The notes: generated from the sequence alone by a model not told the origin. DNA of 34,535 bases from an uncultured Granulosicoccaceae bacterium (GCA_937928685.1 CALGJU010000044.1:1-34535), one strand, 5' to 3'. Shown: positions 8,447 to 17,982, counted from the first letter of the stretch. A program made the numbers and translations.

Positions 8447-9160
8447 TTACTTTTGATGAGGTCCGACTAAACGCTCGTGTACCCACCCAATCTTTCCAGA
8501 GGTTCCATAAGCCCCTACATGGACCCACTTACCCTCGCGTTTGAATTCCATCAATTCCTGCCCTTGCGCCAGTTGCAACACGACAGGGTGGTCGATCGAC
8601 GGGCCGTCACGCATATTTACCTTGTCTTTCATCACCACAAGCATCTCACTGTCGAGCTGCCCGGTAGAAACTTCCAGCACCCCGTCCAGCTCAACGCTTT
8701 TATCAATTGCCGGTATCGCGACTTCTACTGCAGGAACGCCGGCAGTGGCGAGAATAGTTTCCGCCAGAGCGACCTGCTCGTTCCGGTCTGAAGACTTTTC
8801 CAGATCCAGACCGGATGACAGGTTGGCGTTTACTATAGTGGCAGACGGAACAACATCACTGGGTCCGTTGTCTACGACTGGATCTTCTGTCAACTTAGGA
8901 ATCACTGTTGACACTTCAGCCGTTGGCAACTGAGTGTTAACAGCGGCAACCGATTCTGTCGGCGCTACTGCTGCGATGTCATCACCCACAGCTACCACTG
9001 AGCTGGAAAGCGCAGCAGTATCTGACACTGCCGGCACCTCAATTTGTTCCAACGTTGCTTGCACTGGCTGATCTTCATTGGCTTGATTGAAAAGCCTGCC
9101 GCCAAACAGCCCAAGCGCAATCAAACCAACGCCCGCAACACTTAATATTATTCTCAGCAT
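8447..9160 (-). CDS. Membrane-anchored SH3-domain protein
   Basis: This 237-residue protein has an N-terminal hydrophobic segment (about residues 3-22) that anchors or exports it, a long low-complexity linker rich in Val, Ala, Ser, Thr and acidic residues (about 30-165), and a C-terminal bacterial SH3 domain (about 172-232) with VNMRDGPSIDHPVVLQL and GWVHERLV. SH3_3 domains of this kind usually bind cell-wall peptides or partner proteins in the periplasm. No enzyme domain is present. The linker would let the domain reach the peptidoglycan. It is divergent in sequence and its exact role is unknown. Confidence 0.8.
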   Translation of the reverse strand: MLRIILSVAGVGLIALGLFGGRLFNQANEDQPVQATLEQIEVPAVSDTAALSSSVVAVGDDIAAVAPTESVAAVNTQLPTAEVSTVIPKLTEDPVVDNGPSDVVPSATIVNANLSSGLDLEKSSDRNEQVALAETILATAGVPAVEVAIPAIDKSVELDGVLEVSTGQLDSEMLVVMKDKVNMRDGPSIDHPVVLQLAQGQELMEFKREGKWVHVGAYGTSGKIGWVHERLVGPHQK

Positions 9161-9248
9161 AATGCCTCTATATACTTTTTATCTAAGAAACGTGTGGCAA
9201 ACCCGCAACGCTACGCCTAACTGTAAACGACAGCGGGACCACGGGCTG

Positions 9249-9266
9249 AAAATACACCAAGGTGTA
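9249..9266 (-). terminator. Possible terminator of the ABC exporter gene
   Basis: TACACC and GGTGTA make a six-base-pair stem around AA at 9253-9266. On the minus strand it is followed by TTTT, 25 bases after the ABC exporter stop. The stem is short, so this is a weak call. Confidence 0.35.
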
Positions 9267-9290
9267 ATTAAGCGTGCCAGTTACCGGGCA

Positions 9291-11198
9291 CTACTGCTGG
9301 GCGAGAAAGCCGCCGGATTGCCGACTCCATAGCTCCGCATACAATCCGTCACTGGCTATCAACTCGGAATGACTTCCCATTTCAAGAATCCGCCCGGCAT
9401 CCATAACGATGAGTCGATCCATCGCAGCAATGGTCGATAAACGATGGGCAATTGCCATCACCGTTTTACCATTCATCAAGTCCTGCAGCTTCTCCTGAAT
9501 GGCCGCTTCCACTTCCGAATCGAGCGCCGATGTCGCCTCATCAAGTATTAAGATCGGTGCGTCTTTAAGAATCACTCGTGCGATCGCAATGCGCTGCCTT
9601 TGCCCGCCGGAAAGCTTTACACCACGCTCACCCACGTGGGCGTCGTAGCCCTGTCTGCCTTCGGAATCCACCAAACCGGGAATAAACCTATCCGCCTGCG
9701 CTAACCCGGCCGCGTGTAGTACTTGCTCTTCACTGGCATCGGGTCGACCATAACTAATGTTGTCACGAATTGATCGATGCAGAAGTGAAGTATCCTGCGA
9801 CACCATGGCAATTTGAGCGCGTAAACTCGCTTGGGTAACAGATGAAATATCCTGCCCATCAATCAGTATACGACCGCCATCAAGATCATAAAATCGCAGC
9901 AACAGGTTAACCAGAGTGGATTTCCCTGCACCGGATCGGCCCACCACACCAATCTTCTCACCTGGCGCTACTCTAAAAGTGAAATCCCGGATGACCCTGC
10001 CTTTGCTCGCGTCAGTGTCATCTGTCACGGTGTCAGATTCTAAAGTGGTGTCAGTGTCTGGCTCCGCATAGCGAAACTGCACTGCATCAAACTCCAGCGA
10101 TGCAGAGACAACTGATAACTCACCGGCATTATCAGCATCAGTTATCACATTATCAACCGCGATAGTTTCAATCCCATTTTGTACCGTGCCTATACTCTCA
10201 AACAGCGAAGAAATGGTTCGCAAAATCCAACCGGACATCTGGTTTAATCGAAGAATCAATCCATTGGCAATAGCAATTGCACCCACCGATATTGACCCTT
10301 GCTGCCAAAACAATATAGACAACCATGCAGTAGACAGAATCAACAAGGTATTCATCACCACCAAAGAAAACAGCATCCGTAAGATGGCTCGCAGTAACGT
10401 TCTAAGTGCATTGGTATGGCGTTCAAAGCCAACTGACACAAAGGACTCCTCACGCTCTGCGTGCGCAAACAATTTCACCGCTTGTATATTGGTGTAGCTG
10501 TCAACAATTCTTCCGGTTAACGCGGAGTTAGCTTCAGACACCGAACGCGACAACCCGGCCACCGGTGGCATCATCCTCACAATCACCACAAGGTATCCCA
10601 CGGTCCAGATAAGTACCGGAATCATCAACCGCCAGTCTATATCGAGAAACAACCAGACAATTCCCGCAAGGTATATAAACAGCAACCAGGCACCATCAAG
10701 CACATTCAATACGGTTTCACGAAACGAGTTGCCGGTCTGCATCACTTTCTGAGCAATACGACCTGCGAAGTCACTTTGAAAGTAATTCAAACTTTGACGC
10801 ACAACATAGCGATGATTCCGCCATCGCACGGTATTAGACAGACCCGGTGTCAAAGACAAAGTAATCAGGCAGCGGGTAATAAACATACTTGCAGGCCGCA
10901 CGAATGCAATGATGAATGTCATCATCAGCAAACTGATCCCGTGTACCTGATAAAAATTGTCCGGCTCAGTGCTTGTCATCCAATCGACTATCCGCCCGAG
11001 GTAGACGTATAAGAAGAGCTCCGAGATAGAGGCCACGCTGGTAAAAAAAACAGTCACGAGTAACAACCAACGCACCGGCCACAGGTAGTGCATGAAAAAA
11101 TCCCACGTCCCTTTCGGCGGTTGTTGTACCGGAACTTTCTCAAGTGGGTCTATCAGATTTTCAAAAAAAGAAAACAAATTAATCCTTAGTAGCAGCAC
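9291..11198 (-). CDS. ABC exporter, fused membrane and ATPase domains
   Basis: This 635-residue half-transporter has six membrane helices (about residues 35-330) and a C-terminal ATPase. The Walker A motif GRSGAGKST, the signature LSGGQRQ, Walker B ILILDEATSALD and the switch AHRLSTI are all intact, so it should hydrolyse ATP. It belongs to the MsbA/multidrug exporter type and works as a dimer in the inner membrane; its substrate is unknown. An acidic insertion rich in Asp and Thr sits just before the ATPase core. The start is uncertain: GTG 11198, or TTG at 11177, which has a better AAGGA. The MFS gene lies 27 bases upstream on the same strand, suggesting one operon. Confidence 0.88.
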   Translation of the reverse strand: MLLLRINLFSFFENLIDPLEKVPVQQPPKGTWDFFMHYLWPVRWLLLVTVFFTSVASISELFLYVYLGRIVDWMTSTEPDNFYQVHGISLLMMTFIIAFVRPASMFITRCLITLSLTPGLSNTVRWRNHRYVVRQSLNYFQSDFAGRIAQKVMQTGNSFRETVLNVLDGAWLLFIYLAGIVWLFLDIDWRLMIPVLIWTVGYLVVIVRMMPPVAGLSRSVSEANSALTGRIVDSYTNIQAVKLFAHAEREESFVSVGFERHTNALRTLLRAILRMLFSLVVMNTLLILSTAWLSILFWQQGSISVGAIAIANGLILRLNQMSGWILRTISSLFESIGTVQNGIETIAVDNVITDADNAGELSVVSASLEFDAVQFRYAEPDTDTTLESDTVTDDTDASKGRVIRDFTFRVAPGEKIGVVGRSGAGKSTLVNLLLRFYDLDGGRILIDGQDISSVTQASLRAQIAMVSQDTSLLHRSIRDNISYGRPDASEEQVLHAAGLAQADRFIPGLVDSEGRQGYDAHVGERGVKLSGGQRQRIAIARVILKDAPILILDEATSALDSEVEAAIQEKLQDLMNGKTVMAIAHRLSTIAAMDRLIVMDAGRILEMGSHSELIASDGLYAELWSRQSGGFLAQQ

Positions 11199-11225
11199 CT
11201 TACCTGCGGGGCTTTATTCACAGCG

Positions 11226-12452
11226 TTATCGCGCAGCCAATTCATCCTGCAAACGAGGCAACGGCTTTTCGTTTATAGGCCAGTGCACGATAGCCGCTAC
11301 CAGGCCGAAGAAAACCCCGGCCCACCACATGCCATTGTAAGAGCCACTTGAATCATAGATGCGCCCACCCATCCACACGCCGATAAAGCTACCAACTTGA
11401 TGACTAAGAAAGACCACACCGAACAACGTGGCAAGGTAACGCACACCAAATACCTGAGCGACAATACCGGTGGTCAATGGCACGGTAGAGAGCCACAACA
11501 AACCCATGAGCGCCGAAAACCCATAGATAACCATTTCAGTTTTTGGCAGCACCAGCATTGCGGTAATAACAATAGCCCGGGCAAGATAGATAAAACTCAA
11601 GCTCGATTTTTTACTGAACCTTTGCCCTGCCATGCCGGATAAAAATGACCCGGCAATATTAAACAAACCAATAATCGCCAGTGCCCACGCGCCCACATGC
11701 GCCGCCAGCCCCATATCTTTCACATAAGACGGAAAGTGCACGGTGATAAACGCCACATGAAAACCGCAAACGAAAAAACCTAGAGTCAGTAGCACAAAGC
11801 CTTTATGGCTTATTGCCTCTTGCAGTGCACCACGAAGTGATTGCGCATCGTCGGTACTACCGGCGGCACTGTTAGCGCCAGGCAACATCATCGCCAGCGG
11901 AATCAATACCATCACAATGGCGGCTTGCAGTAACAACGCATCCTGCCAACCGAACGCACTGATAAAACCCTGGCTGATGGGTGAAAACAACACCTGCCCG
12001 AACGAACCCGCTGCGGTCCCAAGACCAAGCACCATCGATCTTTTTTCCGGCCCAACCACACGAACCATCGCGGCCATGGCCAGAGAGAACGCCGTAAAGG
12101 CCACACCGGTCCCGGTAAGCAATCCGGCGGTCAGGTGCAGCGCACCGGACGTTTCAGCCACCGACATGCCATAAATTCCCAGGGCGTACACCAACGCCCC
12201 GAGTAGTATTACTTTTGAGGCACCAAAGCGATCCGCTATTGCACCCGCTATCGGCAGGCCTATCCCCCACATCAAATTTTGAACCGCGAGCGCGAAAGAA
12301 AAAGTTTCCCGGCTCCACCCGCGTGCTGATGTCATCGGATCCAGATACAAACCAAAGGTTGACCTTGCTCCAAATCCGACAATAGCGATAAGGCATCCGG
12401 CGATGATCACAACGGTCGGGGTTCGCCATGTTGAAACTGTAGGAGTAGTCAT
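11226..12452 (-). CDS. MFS transporter, OFA/monocarboxylate-like
   Basis: This inner-membrane carrier of about 408 residues has twelve predicted helices. Motif A appears as GAIADRFGASK (residues 70-80). GARSTFGLYLDP and GWSRETFSFALAVQN near the N-terminus resemble the oxalate:formate/monocarboxylate branch of the major facilitator family; the substrate is unknown. I chose ATG 12452, preceded by GAGAG. An in-frame ATG at 12554 would add a 34-residue cysteine-rich, non-hydrophobic extension that looks non-coding. It is probably the first gene of an operon with the ABC exporter. Confidence 0.85.
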   Translation of the reverse strand: MTTPTVSTWRTPTVVIIAGCLIAIVGFGARSTFGLYLDPMTSARGWSRETFSFALAVQNLMWGIGLPIAGAIADRFGASKVILLGALVYALGIYGMSVAETSGALHLTAGLLTGTGVAFTAFSLAMAAMVRVVGPEKRSMVLGLGTAAGSFGQVLFSPISQGFISAFGWQDALLLQAAIVMVLIPLAMMLPGANSAAGSTDDAQSLRGALQEAISHKGFVLLTLGFFVCGFHVAFITVHFPSYVKDMGLAAHVGAWALAIIGLFNIAGSFLSGMAGQRFSKKSSLSFIYLARAIVITAMLVLPKTEMVIYGFSALMGLLWLSTVPLTTGIVAQVFGVRYLATLFGVVFLSHQVGSFIGVWMGGRIYDSSGSYNGMWWAGVFFGLVAAIVHWPINEKPLPRLQDELAAR

Positions 12453-12616
12453 TGCGCTCTCGAGAATTTTTAGCTTTGATTTTGCTCCTGTACACACGCA
12501 ATGGCAATCGATAACACAGATCTGTGCAGCTTCATCAACAAACCTGTTTTTCACCGCAGGTGGCGAGCCTTCATACAGAAAGGCAATTCTGCCAACGCCG
12601 TGCTTTTGATAATTTA
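12453..12616. other. Upstream region of the MFS gene
   Basis: No gene is supported here. The open frame that continues the MFS gene upstream is cysteine-rich and unlike the family. The region separates the MFS gene from the palindromic element and should contain the MFS promoter; I see no clear consensus. Confidence 0.4.
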
Positions 12617-12780
12617 CAGGAGCTTGTCCGAGAACTAGGGTCGTAACGAGGTGGTGAGATTTTGAGCCAGATATTTCGATCGTTAGAGGCGAATAGTCAC
12701 TCTTCTTTAACGAAAAGGATCGTAATAGCTGGCCAAAATATCGCGACCGCAGCAGATCCTAGTTCTTGGACAAGCTCCTA
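12617..12780. repeat. Palindromic MITE-like element, copy 2
   Basis: This second, complete copy of the element at 1-160 is bounded by CAGGAG on the left and CTCCTA on the right. The terminal inverted repeats, AGGAGCTTGTCC against GGACAAGCTCCT, are perfect over the outer 12 bases; further in, a G-C pair of copy 1 has become G-T. No obvious target duplication is seen beyond the termini. It sits between the divergent MFS and DUF4864 genes, where it could alter both promoters. Confidence 0.82.
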
Positions 12781-12842
12781 GCAGCCTTTATCTACAGTCG
12801 ACTATCTGGTACAACAAAGCTCCCCCCTCTCTGGATGAGCCA

Positions 12843-13334
12843 ATGACAAGCCTGCTGTCAACCTGGTTTTACCGTTTTTCCGCGATTGCGAGCCAAGCCA
12901 TTGTCGCAACGGTGTTGTCACTTTGTTCTACCGTCAGTCTGGCGCAGAACCTCGACTTACAGCCCAACCCTTCATTAACACCGCAAGATGTGGTGAATTT
13001 CCAGTTAACGGCCTTGCAAGACGCCGATAACGGAATAGCTGCCACCTTTCGGTTTGCTTCTCCTGCAAACAAAAAAATTACCGGTCCATTATCCCGTTTC
13101 TCAGCGTTGTTCGATTCACCGCAATACGAACCCATGTTGAACCATCGTGGCACCGAGATTAAACTGCTCAACAACGACGGATTGACTGCTGAACTACTGG
13201 CGGGGGTTGTAGATCAATCAGGTGATCTACACTGGTACCGTTTCCGTTTGTCAAAACAAATCAGCGCACCGTTTCAACATTGCTGGATGACGGACGCGGT
13301 TATGGCAGTTCCACACTCCGGCCGCTCCGCTTAA
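12843..13334 (+). CDS. Secreted DUF4864-like protein
   Basis: This 163-residue protein has a signal peptide (hydrophobic core about 17-32, cleavage likely after SLA at 34). The mature part resembles DUF4864: LTPQDVVNFQLTALQ, FRFASPANK, RFSALFDSPQYEPMLNHRG, then a beta-rich end with WYRFRLSKQ and a single Cys in HCWMTDAV. The family is of unknown function and may have an NTF2-like fold. It starts right after palindromic copy 2 and is followed after 88 bases by argC. Confidence 0.72.
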   Translation: MTSLLSTWFYRFSAIASQAIVATVLSLCSTVSLAQNLDLQPNPSLTPQDVVNFQLTALQDADNGIAATFRFASPANKKITGPLSRFSALFDSPQYEPMLNHRGTEIKLLNNDGLTAELLAGVVDQSGDLHWYRFRLSKQISAPFQHCWMTDAVMAVPHSGRSA

Positions 13335-13422
13335 CCACCCGATTCACCTTGCCTCAAACCTTGTTACATTGCTCTTAGCCGAAAAATTACAACACTGTCC
13401 AACGATAACTACTATAAATATA

Positions 13423-14469
13423 ATGTCCGAAAAAAAAACTCGAATCGCAATTGTAGGGGCATCAGGCTACACAGGCTCAGACTTAATCAGGCTGGCACTG
13501 CGGCACCCGAATATAACCATCACCGCACTCACTGCCGCGACACATGCAGGTAAAGAAATTGATCAGGTATTCCCTCATTTGTCTGGTCTGGGCCTACCAG
13601 CGCTCGTCACCAATGACGATGTCGATTGGTCTACGGTAGACGTAGTTTTCTGCGGCCTGCCCCATGCCACCAGTCAGAAAGTCATCAAAGACCTGCCAGA
13701 GCATTTAAAAATCATTGATATGTCTGCAGACTTCCGGCTACGGGATAAAGACATCTACGAAGCCACTTACGGCAATCCGCACACAGCGACAGATCTGCAA
13801 AAGGATGCAGTGTACGGACTATCTGAACACTACCGCAATGAGATCGCCTCGGCACGGTTGGTAGCATGCCCCGGCTGCTACCCCACCGCGACTCTGCTGC
13901 TGCTGTTACCGCTGGTGAAGCACGGCCTTATAGATTCATCTGAGCTGATCATTGACGCCAAGTCAGGAGTCACCGGCGCTGGACGGGCACCAAAGCAAAA
14001 CACGCTGTTTAGCGAAGCAGGCGAGGGAATGGGGCCGTATGCAGTCGCACAACATCGCCATGCACCGGAAATTGAACAAGAGCTGTCTGTCGCTGCAGGC
14101 ACTGATATCACAGTAAATTTTACACCACACTTAATACCGATGAGTCGCGGGGAACTGGTAACGTGCTATGCCAGAGTACACGGTGACCACAACGCAGCAA
14201 GTTGCCGGGCGCTATTGCAATCCCACTATGAAAATGACGAATTTGTAGACATCTCACCCACTGGCGTCTATCCACAAACGCAATTTGTCCGGGGTTCAAA
14301 CCGTGTGATGGTCAATGCCTACGATGATCGATTACCGGGTCGAGTAATATTGATCGCAGCGTTAGACAACCTGGTTAAGGGATCTTCAGGCCAGGCACTA
14401 CAGAATTTCAATATTATGTCGGGCTACCGTGAAACTACCGGTCTTGAACAAATTGCACTGTTTCCGTAA
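13423..14469 (+). CDS. argC: N-acetyl-gamma-glutamyl-phosphate reductase
   Basis: ArgC catalyses the NADPH-dependent reduction of N-acetylglutamyl phosphate to the semialdehyde, the third step of arginine synthesis. The 348-residue protein is full length. GASGYTGSDL at the N-terminus binds the nucleotide; the active-site cysteine is Cys152 in PGCYPT; QHRHAPEIEQ supplies the catalytic histidine. ATG 13423 gives the normal family N-terminus; an in-frame TTG at 13369 would add 18 unlikely residues. No Shine-Dalgarno is visible: the ATG follows an A/T-rich run, so initiation may be weak or leaderless. No other arginine gene is nearby. Confidence 0.95.
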   Translation: MSEKKTRIAIVGASGYTGSDLIRLALRHPNITITALTAATHAGKEIDQVFPHLSGLGLPALVTNDDVDWSTVDVVFCGLPHATSQKVIKDLPEHLKIIDMSADFRLRDKDIYEATYGNPHTATDLQKDAVYGLSEHYRNEIASARLVACPGCYPTATLLLLLPLVKHGLIDSSELIIDAKSGVTGAGRAPKQNTLFSEAGEGMGPYAVAQHRHAPEIEQELSVAAGTDITVNFTPHLIPMSRGELVTCYARVHGDHNAASCRALLQSHYENDEFVDISPTGVYPQTQFVRGSNRVMVNAYDDRLPGRVILIAALDNLVKGSSGQALQNFNIMSGYRETTGLEQIALFP

Positions 14470-14664
14470 TGAGTTAGTTGTTAAGTAATCTACACGTATT
14501 ATTACAACCCCCACTAATACAGCGCCAATTTGCGTCACTTTACACCTAACTTACTTTTGTTCAATTTCTAGTAGTTTACTTGAGCAATTAGCAGGTACAT
14601 ACTCTGACGCTACTTCGCAGTAAAAAACTGATTATTCGCACTTTCAATTTCGGGGGGAACTACC

Positions 14665-17406
14665 ATGAAAGAACGAAAGAATAGCGGTGTGAGGTCTGGC
14701 GCTTATCTGGCCACGTCTGTCGTGACCATGTTTGGATTTTTAAGTGTTAATGTCGCTACGGCTCAGTCTGACGCTATCAATATAGACGTCGAGGCCTGTC
14801 AATCATTAAACGACAGTACAGCACTCGACACCGAATCCATCAAAACCCGCATCGCCTGTTATAGCAGAGATGTCGAACACCTGAATCAACTCGTCAATCA
14901 GCTGATGGATGAACGCGAGCAATTGATAACTCAGTCAGAAGACAATCTGGCTAAAGACGCCACCATTGACGGTTATAAAAAGGAACTCGAACAACGACAG
15001 AGCGCTATGCAGCGCCTTGAAGAACGCGCGGTAACACTCTCTCTACAAATTGATGAAATCACAGCCGACCGCAACCAGATGCGCGAGCAGCTGTATAACC
15101 TTATGTCTGAAGGCAAAGACCGCGCAATAGAGGTAGAAGCCAACGAAAGGTTATTTGAAAGCTTCTCACAGTCTTATGTCACCCTGAGCGCTGAAATAGA
15201 AGCTCTGCGCAATAAACTCAAAGAGTTTGAAGACCAAAACTCAGAGCTGTCTAATCAGCGGCTCGCGCAACTTGAACACACTGAAAAGCTCAGCAGCCAA
15301 ATAGCCACACTTGAACAAACCGTCTCTACGTTGAAGCAAGACAACGCACAGCTTGAAACTGATGTGGCTGCAGCAAACCAGCAATTGGCCAGCATGAAAA
15401 GCCAGATGCAGGACAACGCCGCGATCGCAGACGATAGAAACACACAAATAGCAGAACTTAAAAATTCTCTCGACAACTCAGAGCAAGACAGACTTAAATT
15501 ACAAGCAGACATTGATACCTTAAATCAAAATCATCTTGCCGCAATCGGCTCACTGAATGATCAATCAACAAAGCTCACCGATGAAATCTTAAGCCTGCAA
15601 ATTCGCGAGATGGAAATTCAAGGGCAATCAAAAGAGCAGATCGCTGAAATAACAGCGCTAAAAAACTCGCTTACCGAGTCAGAGAATAACAAGCTCAATT
15701 TACAAAAAGAGATAGACACCTTAATTCAAAACCATCTTGCTTCTATCAGCTCACTTAACGAGCAATCAACGAAATTATCTGACGAAATACTAAGCCTGCA
15801 AGCTAGTGAGAAGGAACTACAAGGGCAGGCAAAAGAACAAGTCAGCCGGATAGTGGAACTTCAAAACGCTCTGGCCTATTCCAAACAAAGCAGACTCAAA
15901 TTACAAACAGAGATAGAAAGTTTAAATCAAAACCACCTCGCCTCTGTCAATACACTTAACGATCAGTCAACAAAGTTATCTGACGAAATACTAAGCCTGC
16001 AACTTCGTGAACAGGAGCTTCAACAGCAGGCACAGACTGCAAGCGAAGAAATGCAGGCGGCAGTATCCACCCGTGACGCCGAAATCGCAGAGCTGAGCCA
16101 GGCTCGACAAAAGCTTAACGCCGAGCGTGAACAGCTCATCGCTCAAGTGGCCTCACTGGAAAAAACCTACCTCGAAAAAACCCAGGGTTACCAGGACCAG
16201 GCCAGCACACTGGAAGCTCGAATCACCGTACTGGTAGATGAAAAATCTGAACTGAGCGAGCAAGTTAACAACCAAACATCCGCAAACGAGGAACTGAAAG
16301 AGTACGCAAGACAAAGCAATGAAAAGAGCGCTGATCTCAATGTGCTTGCTAATACCTTACGTGGTCAATTAGATGATGCAAATGCGGCCACTTCAGAGTT
16401 GCAGGCCAGCCTGGAAAGCCTTGGCAAGCAATCAGATGAGCAAACGGCAGAATTCACTGAAAAACTCGCCACCTTAAATTCAACCATTGAAGAGAGTCAG
16501 CAAGAACGCGATGTACTCGCCAGCGAGCTTGAGACAGTCCTGCCGAAACTTCAAACCGCAGAGCTTGACCTGATCAGCTCGAATGAGAAAAACGAAGCAC
16601 TCACCAGTGATGTAAAAGCGCTTGAACTGCAACTTAACAAAGCCACAGAGCAACAAGCTACACTACGTGCCTCTTTAGAAGCCACTGAAACTAAAAGCAG
16701 GCTAACCAGTGAAAAGCTGGCATCGCTGAAAGGCAACTCAGAGACACTCAAAAGCCTTCTGAACATGAGCCGCGTGCACAGTAAAAACGCTGAAGCAACT
16801 TTGACTGAACTACGTACAGAGATGAATGCCTCAGAGAATCGATTGCGTGCAAAGCAAGATGAACTGCAAAATCTCCTGGCAGAGAAAAAGCGCATTGAAA
16901 ACAACTTCAAGGCGTTGGCAAGTCAATCACAATCGCAAGCTGACTCGATCCAGAAAGCATTGCTCGACGCAGGGCATGAAAACGTTAAGGTTGCCGTCAG
17001 TGAAGACAACGTCATTGGCGTGTTACTCGGGTCCGGTCAATTATTTAAAACCGGCAGCGCAAGGCTCAGCAGTGAAGGGAAAAAAGTACTTACTGATCTC
17101 GCCAACACCTTCTCAACGGTAGAAGACCGTCGAATTATGATCAGCGGCCACTCTGACAATGTTCCACTGGGTGCAAAGCTCGGTGCAATATTCAAAGACA
17201 ATTGGGGGCTGTCAATGGCGAGAGCACTGGCCACAGCCAACTTCTTTACCGAAGAGGCAGAAGTGGCAGCCGAGAGAATGACCGTCAGCGGGTTCGGCGC
17301 AACAAAGCCGGTGGCAAACAACGATACGGAAGAAGGCCGGCAACAAAACCGCAGAGTGGAGATACAACTCACACCACTTGATCAGCAGGTCGCGAGCGTT
17401 AAATAA
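14665..17406 (+). CDS. Long coiled-coil protein with C-terminal OmpA peptidoglycan-binding domain
   Basis: This 913-residue exported protein has a signal peptide (about 1-34, ending VATAQS) and about 700 residues of continuous Gln/Glu/Leu-rich coiled coil. An OmpA/MotB domain follows (about 790-905, with GSARLSSEGKK, ISGHSDNVPLG, and the FGATKPVANNDTEEGRQQNRR motif that contacts diaminopimelate). By family knowledge the end binds peptidoglycan; the rod could span the periplasm. The coil contains exact-length 67-residue repeats. A strong GGGGGG ribosome binding site precedes the ATG, and a terminator follows 10 bases after the stop. Similar architectures occur in envelope-tethering or MotB-like proteins, but there is no transmembrane stator helix here. 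Confidence 0.87.
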   Translation: MKERKNSGVRSGAYLATSVVTMFGFLSVNVATAQSDAINIDVEACQSLNDSTALDTESIKTRIACYSRDVEHLNQLVNQLMDEREQLITQSEDNLAKDATIDGYKKELEQRQSAMQRLEERAVTLSLQIDEITADRNQMREQLYNLMSEGKDRAIEVEANERLFESFSQSYVTLSAEIEALRNKLKEFEDQNSELSNQRLAQLEHTEKLSSQIATLEQTVSTLKQDNAQLETDVAAANQQLASMKSQMQDNAAIADDRNTQIAELKNSLDNSEQDRLKLQADIDTLNQNHLAAIGSLNDQSTKLTDEILSLQIREMEIQGQSKEQIAEITALKNSLTESENNKLNLQKEIDTLIQNHLASISSLNEQSTKLSDEILSLQASEKELQGQAKEQVSRIVELQNALAYSKQSRLKLQTEIESLNQNHLASVNTLNDQSTKLSDEILSLQLREQELQQQAQTASEEMQAAVSTRDAEIAELSQARQKLNAEREQLIAQVASLEKTYLEKTQGYQDQASTLEARITVLVDEKSELSEQVNNQTSANEELKEYARQSNEKSADLNVLANTLRGQLDDANAATSELQASLESLGKQSDEQTAEFTEKLATLNSTIEESQQERDVLASELETVLPKLQTAELDLISSNEKNEALTSDVKALELQLNKATEQQATLRASLEATETKSRLTSEKLASLKGNSETLKSLLNMSRVHSKNAEATLTELRTEMNASENRLRAKQDELQNLLAEKKRIENNFKALASQSQSQADSIQKALLDAGHENVKVAVSEDNVIGVLLGSGQLFKTGSARLSSEGKKVLTDLANTFSTVEDRRIMISGHSDNVPLGAKLGAIFKDNWGLSMARALATANFFTEEAEVAAERMTVSGFGATKPVANNDTEEGRQQNRRVEIQLTPLDQQVASVK
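15442..16035 (+). repeat. In-frame 201-base tandem repeats inside the coiled-coil gene
   Basis: Units begin at 15520, 15721 and 15922, exactly 201 bases (67 codons) apart, preceded by a partial unit from about 15442 and followed by a third that decays after about 16035. Each unit carries the signature QNHLA then QSTKL(S/T)DEILSLQ. The repeats are diverged at silent sites, so the expansion is not very recent. Confidence 0.85.
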
Positions 17407-17416
17407 GCCTCCAAAC

Positions 17417-17446
17417 AAAAAGAGCTGACTTGCGTCAGCTCTTTTT
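17417..17446. terminator. Strong bidirectional rho-independent terminator
   Basis: AAAAAGAGCTGAC, loop TTGC, GTCAGCTCTTTTT: a perfect 13-base-pair stem with A-run and T-run, just after the OmpA-protein stop and before the end of the convergent RCC1 gene. It should serve both genes. Confidence 0.92.
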
Positions 17447-17484
17447 ACCTCTGATTTTCACCCCTGAAAAGAACTCGCCGAATC

Positions 17485-17982
17485 TTAAGTTCGAACGGCC
17501 GAACGCTGCTTTATATCAGTGGTGTTGCCCCACATCACCACACTGCCATCACTTTTCAACGCCACGCTGTAGTACTCCCCGGCAGATACTTTTACCGCAT
17601 TCACAAGATCGGCCGGGACTGAGCACTGACCAAATCTATTCTGACCCCACGCAAACACGGTACCGTTGCTTCGAAGTGCCAGATTATGGTTACGACCCGA
17701 CGTTATCATGACGACATCACCCGGTGCGTCAGGCACTGTGGTTTGGCCAAAGCGATTGCAACCCCAGGCCAAAACACGTCCTTCGTGGGTTAACGCAAGG
17801 CTATGACACCGACCGGCACTGATGGCGGTAATACGGCTCAAGTTCACAGGCACGTCACTCTGACCATAGGCGTTGCAACCCCAGGCAAGTACACTTCCAT
17901 TTTGTTGTAACCCTAGGCAGTGGAACCCGCCCGGAGCTACAAAAATAACGTTATCAATTTTCTTGTCTGTGTCTGAGATCAT
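17485..17982 (-). CDS. Short RCC1-repeat (beta-propeller) protein
   Basis: About 165 residues contain four RCC1-type repeats of about 40 residues, each with a variant of AGRCHSLAL, then GRVLAWGCNRFGQ and TVP. In longer relatives seven such blades close a propeller; with four the protein would have to be partial, oligomeric or a remnant. There is no signal peptide. I use ATG 17982, just before the first repeat. The frame stays open to a TTG at 18117, adding 45 arginine-rich residues that match nothing I know; a stop lies one codon further upstream. The function is unknown. Confidence 0.6.
   Translation of the reverse strand: MISDTDKKIDNVIFVAPGGFHCLGLQQNGSVLAWGCNAYGQSDVPVNLSRITAISAGRCHSLALTHEGRVLAWGCNRFGQTTVPDAPGDVVMITSGRNHNLALRSNGTVFAWGQNRFGQCSVPADLVNAVKVSAGEYYSVALKSDGSVVMWGNTTDIKQRSAVRT

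Noticed and set aside
12453-12554. 34-residue extension of the MFS protein
   Set aside because: It is cysteine-rich and unlike MFS N-termini; ATG 12452 has a better ribosome binding site.
16551-16910. Serine-rich minus-strand frame of 119 residues
   Set aside because: This is the usual mirror of a Glu/Leu/Lys-rich coiled coil; the plus-strand gene is unambiguous.
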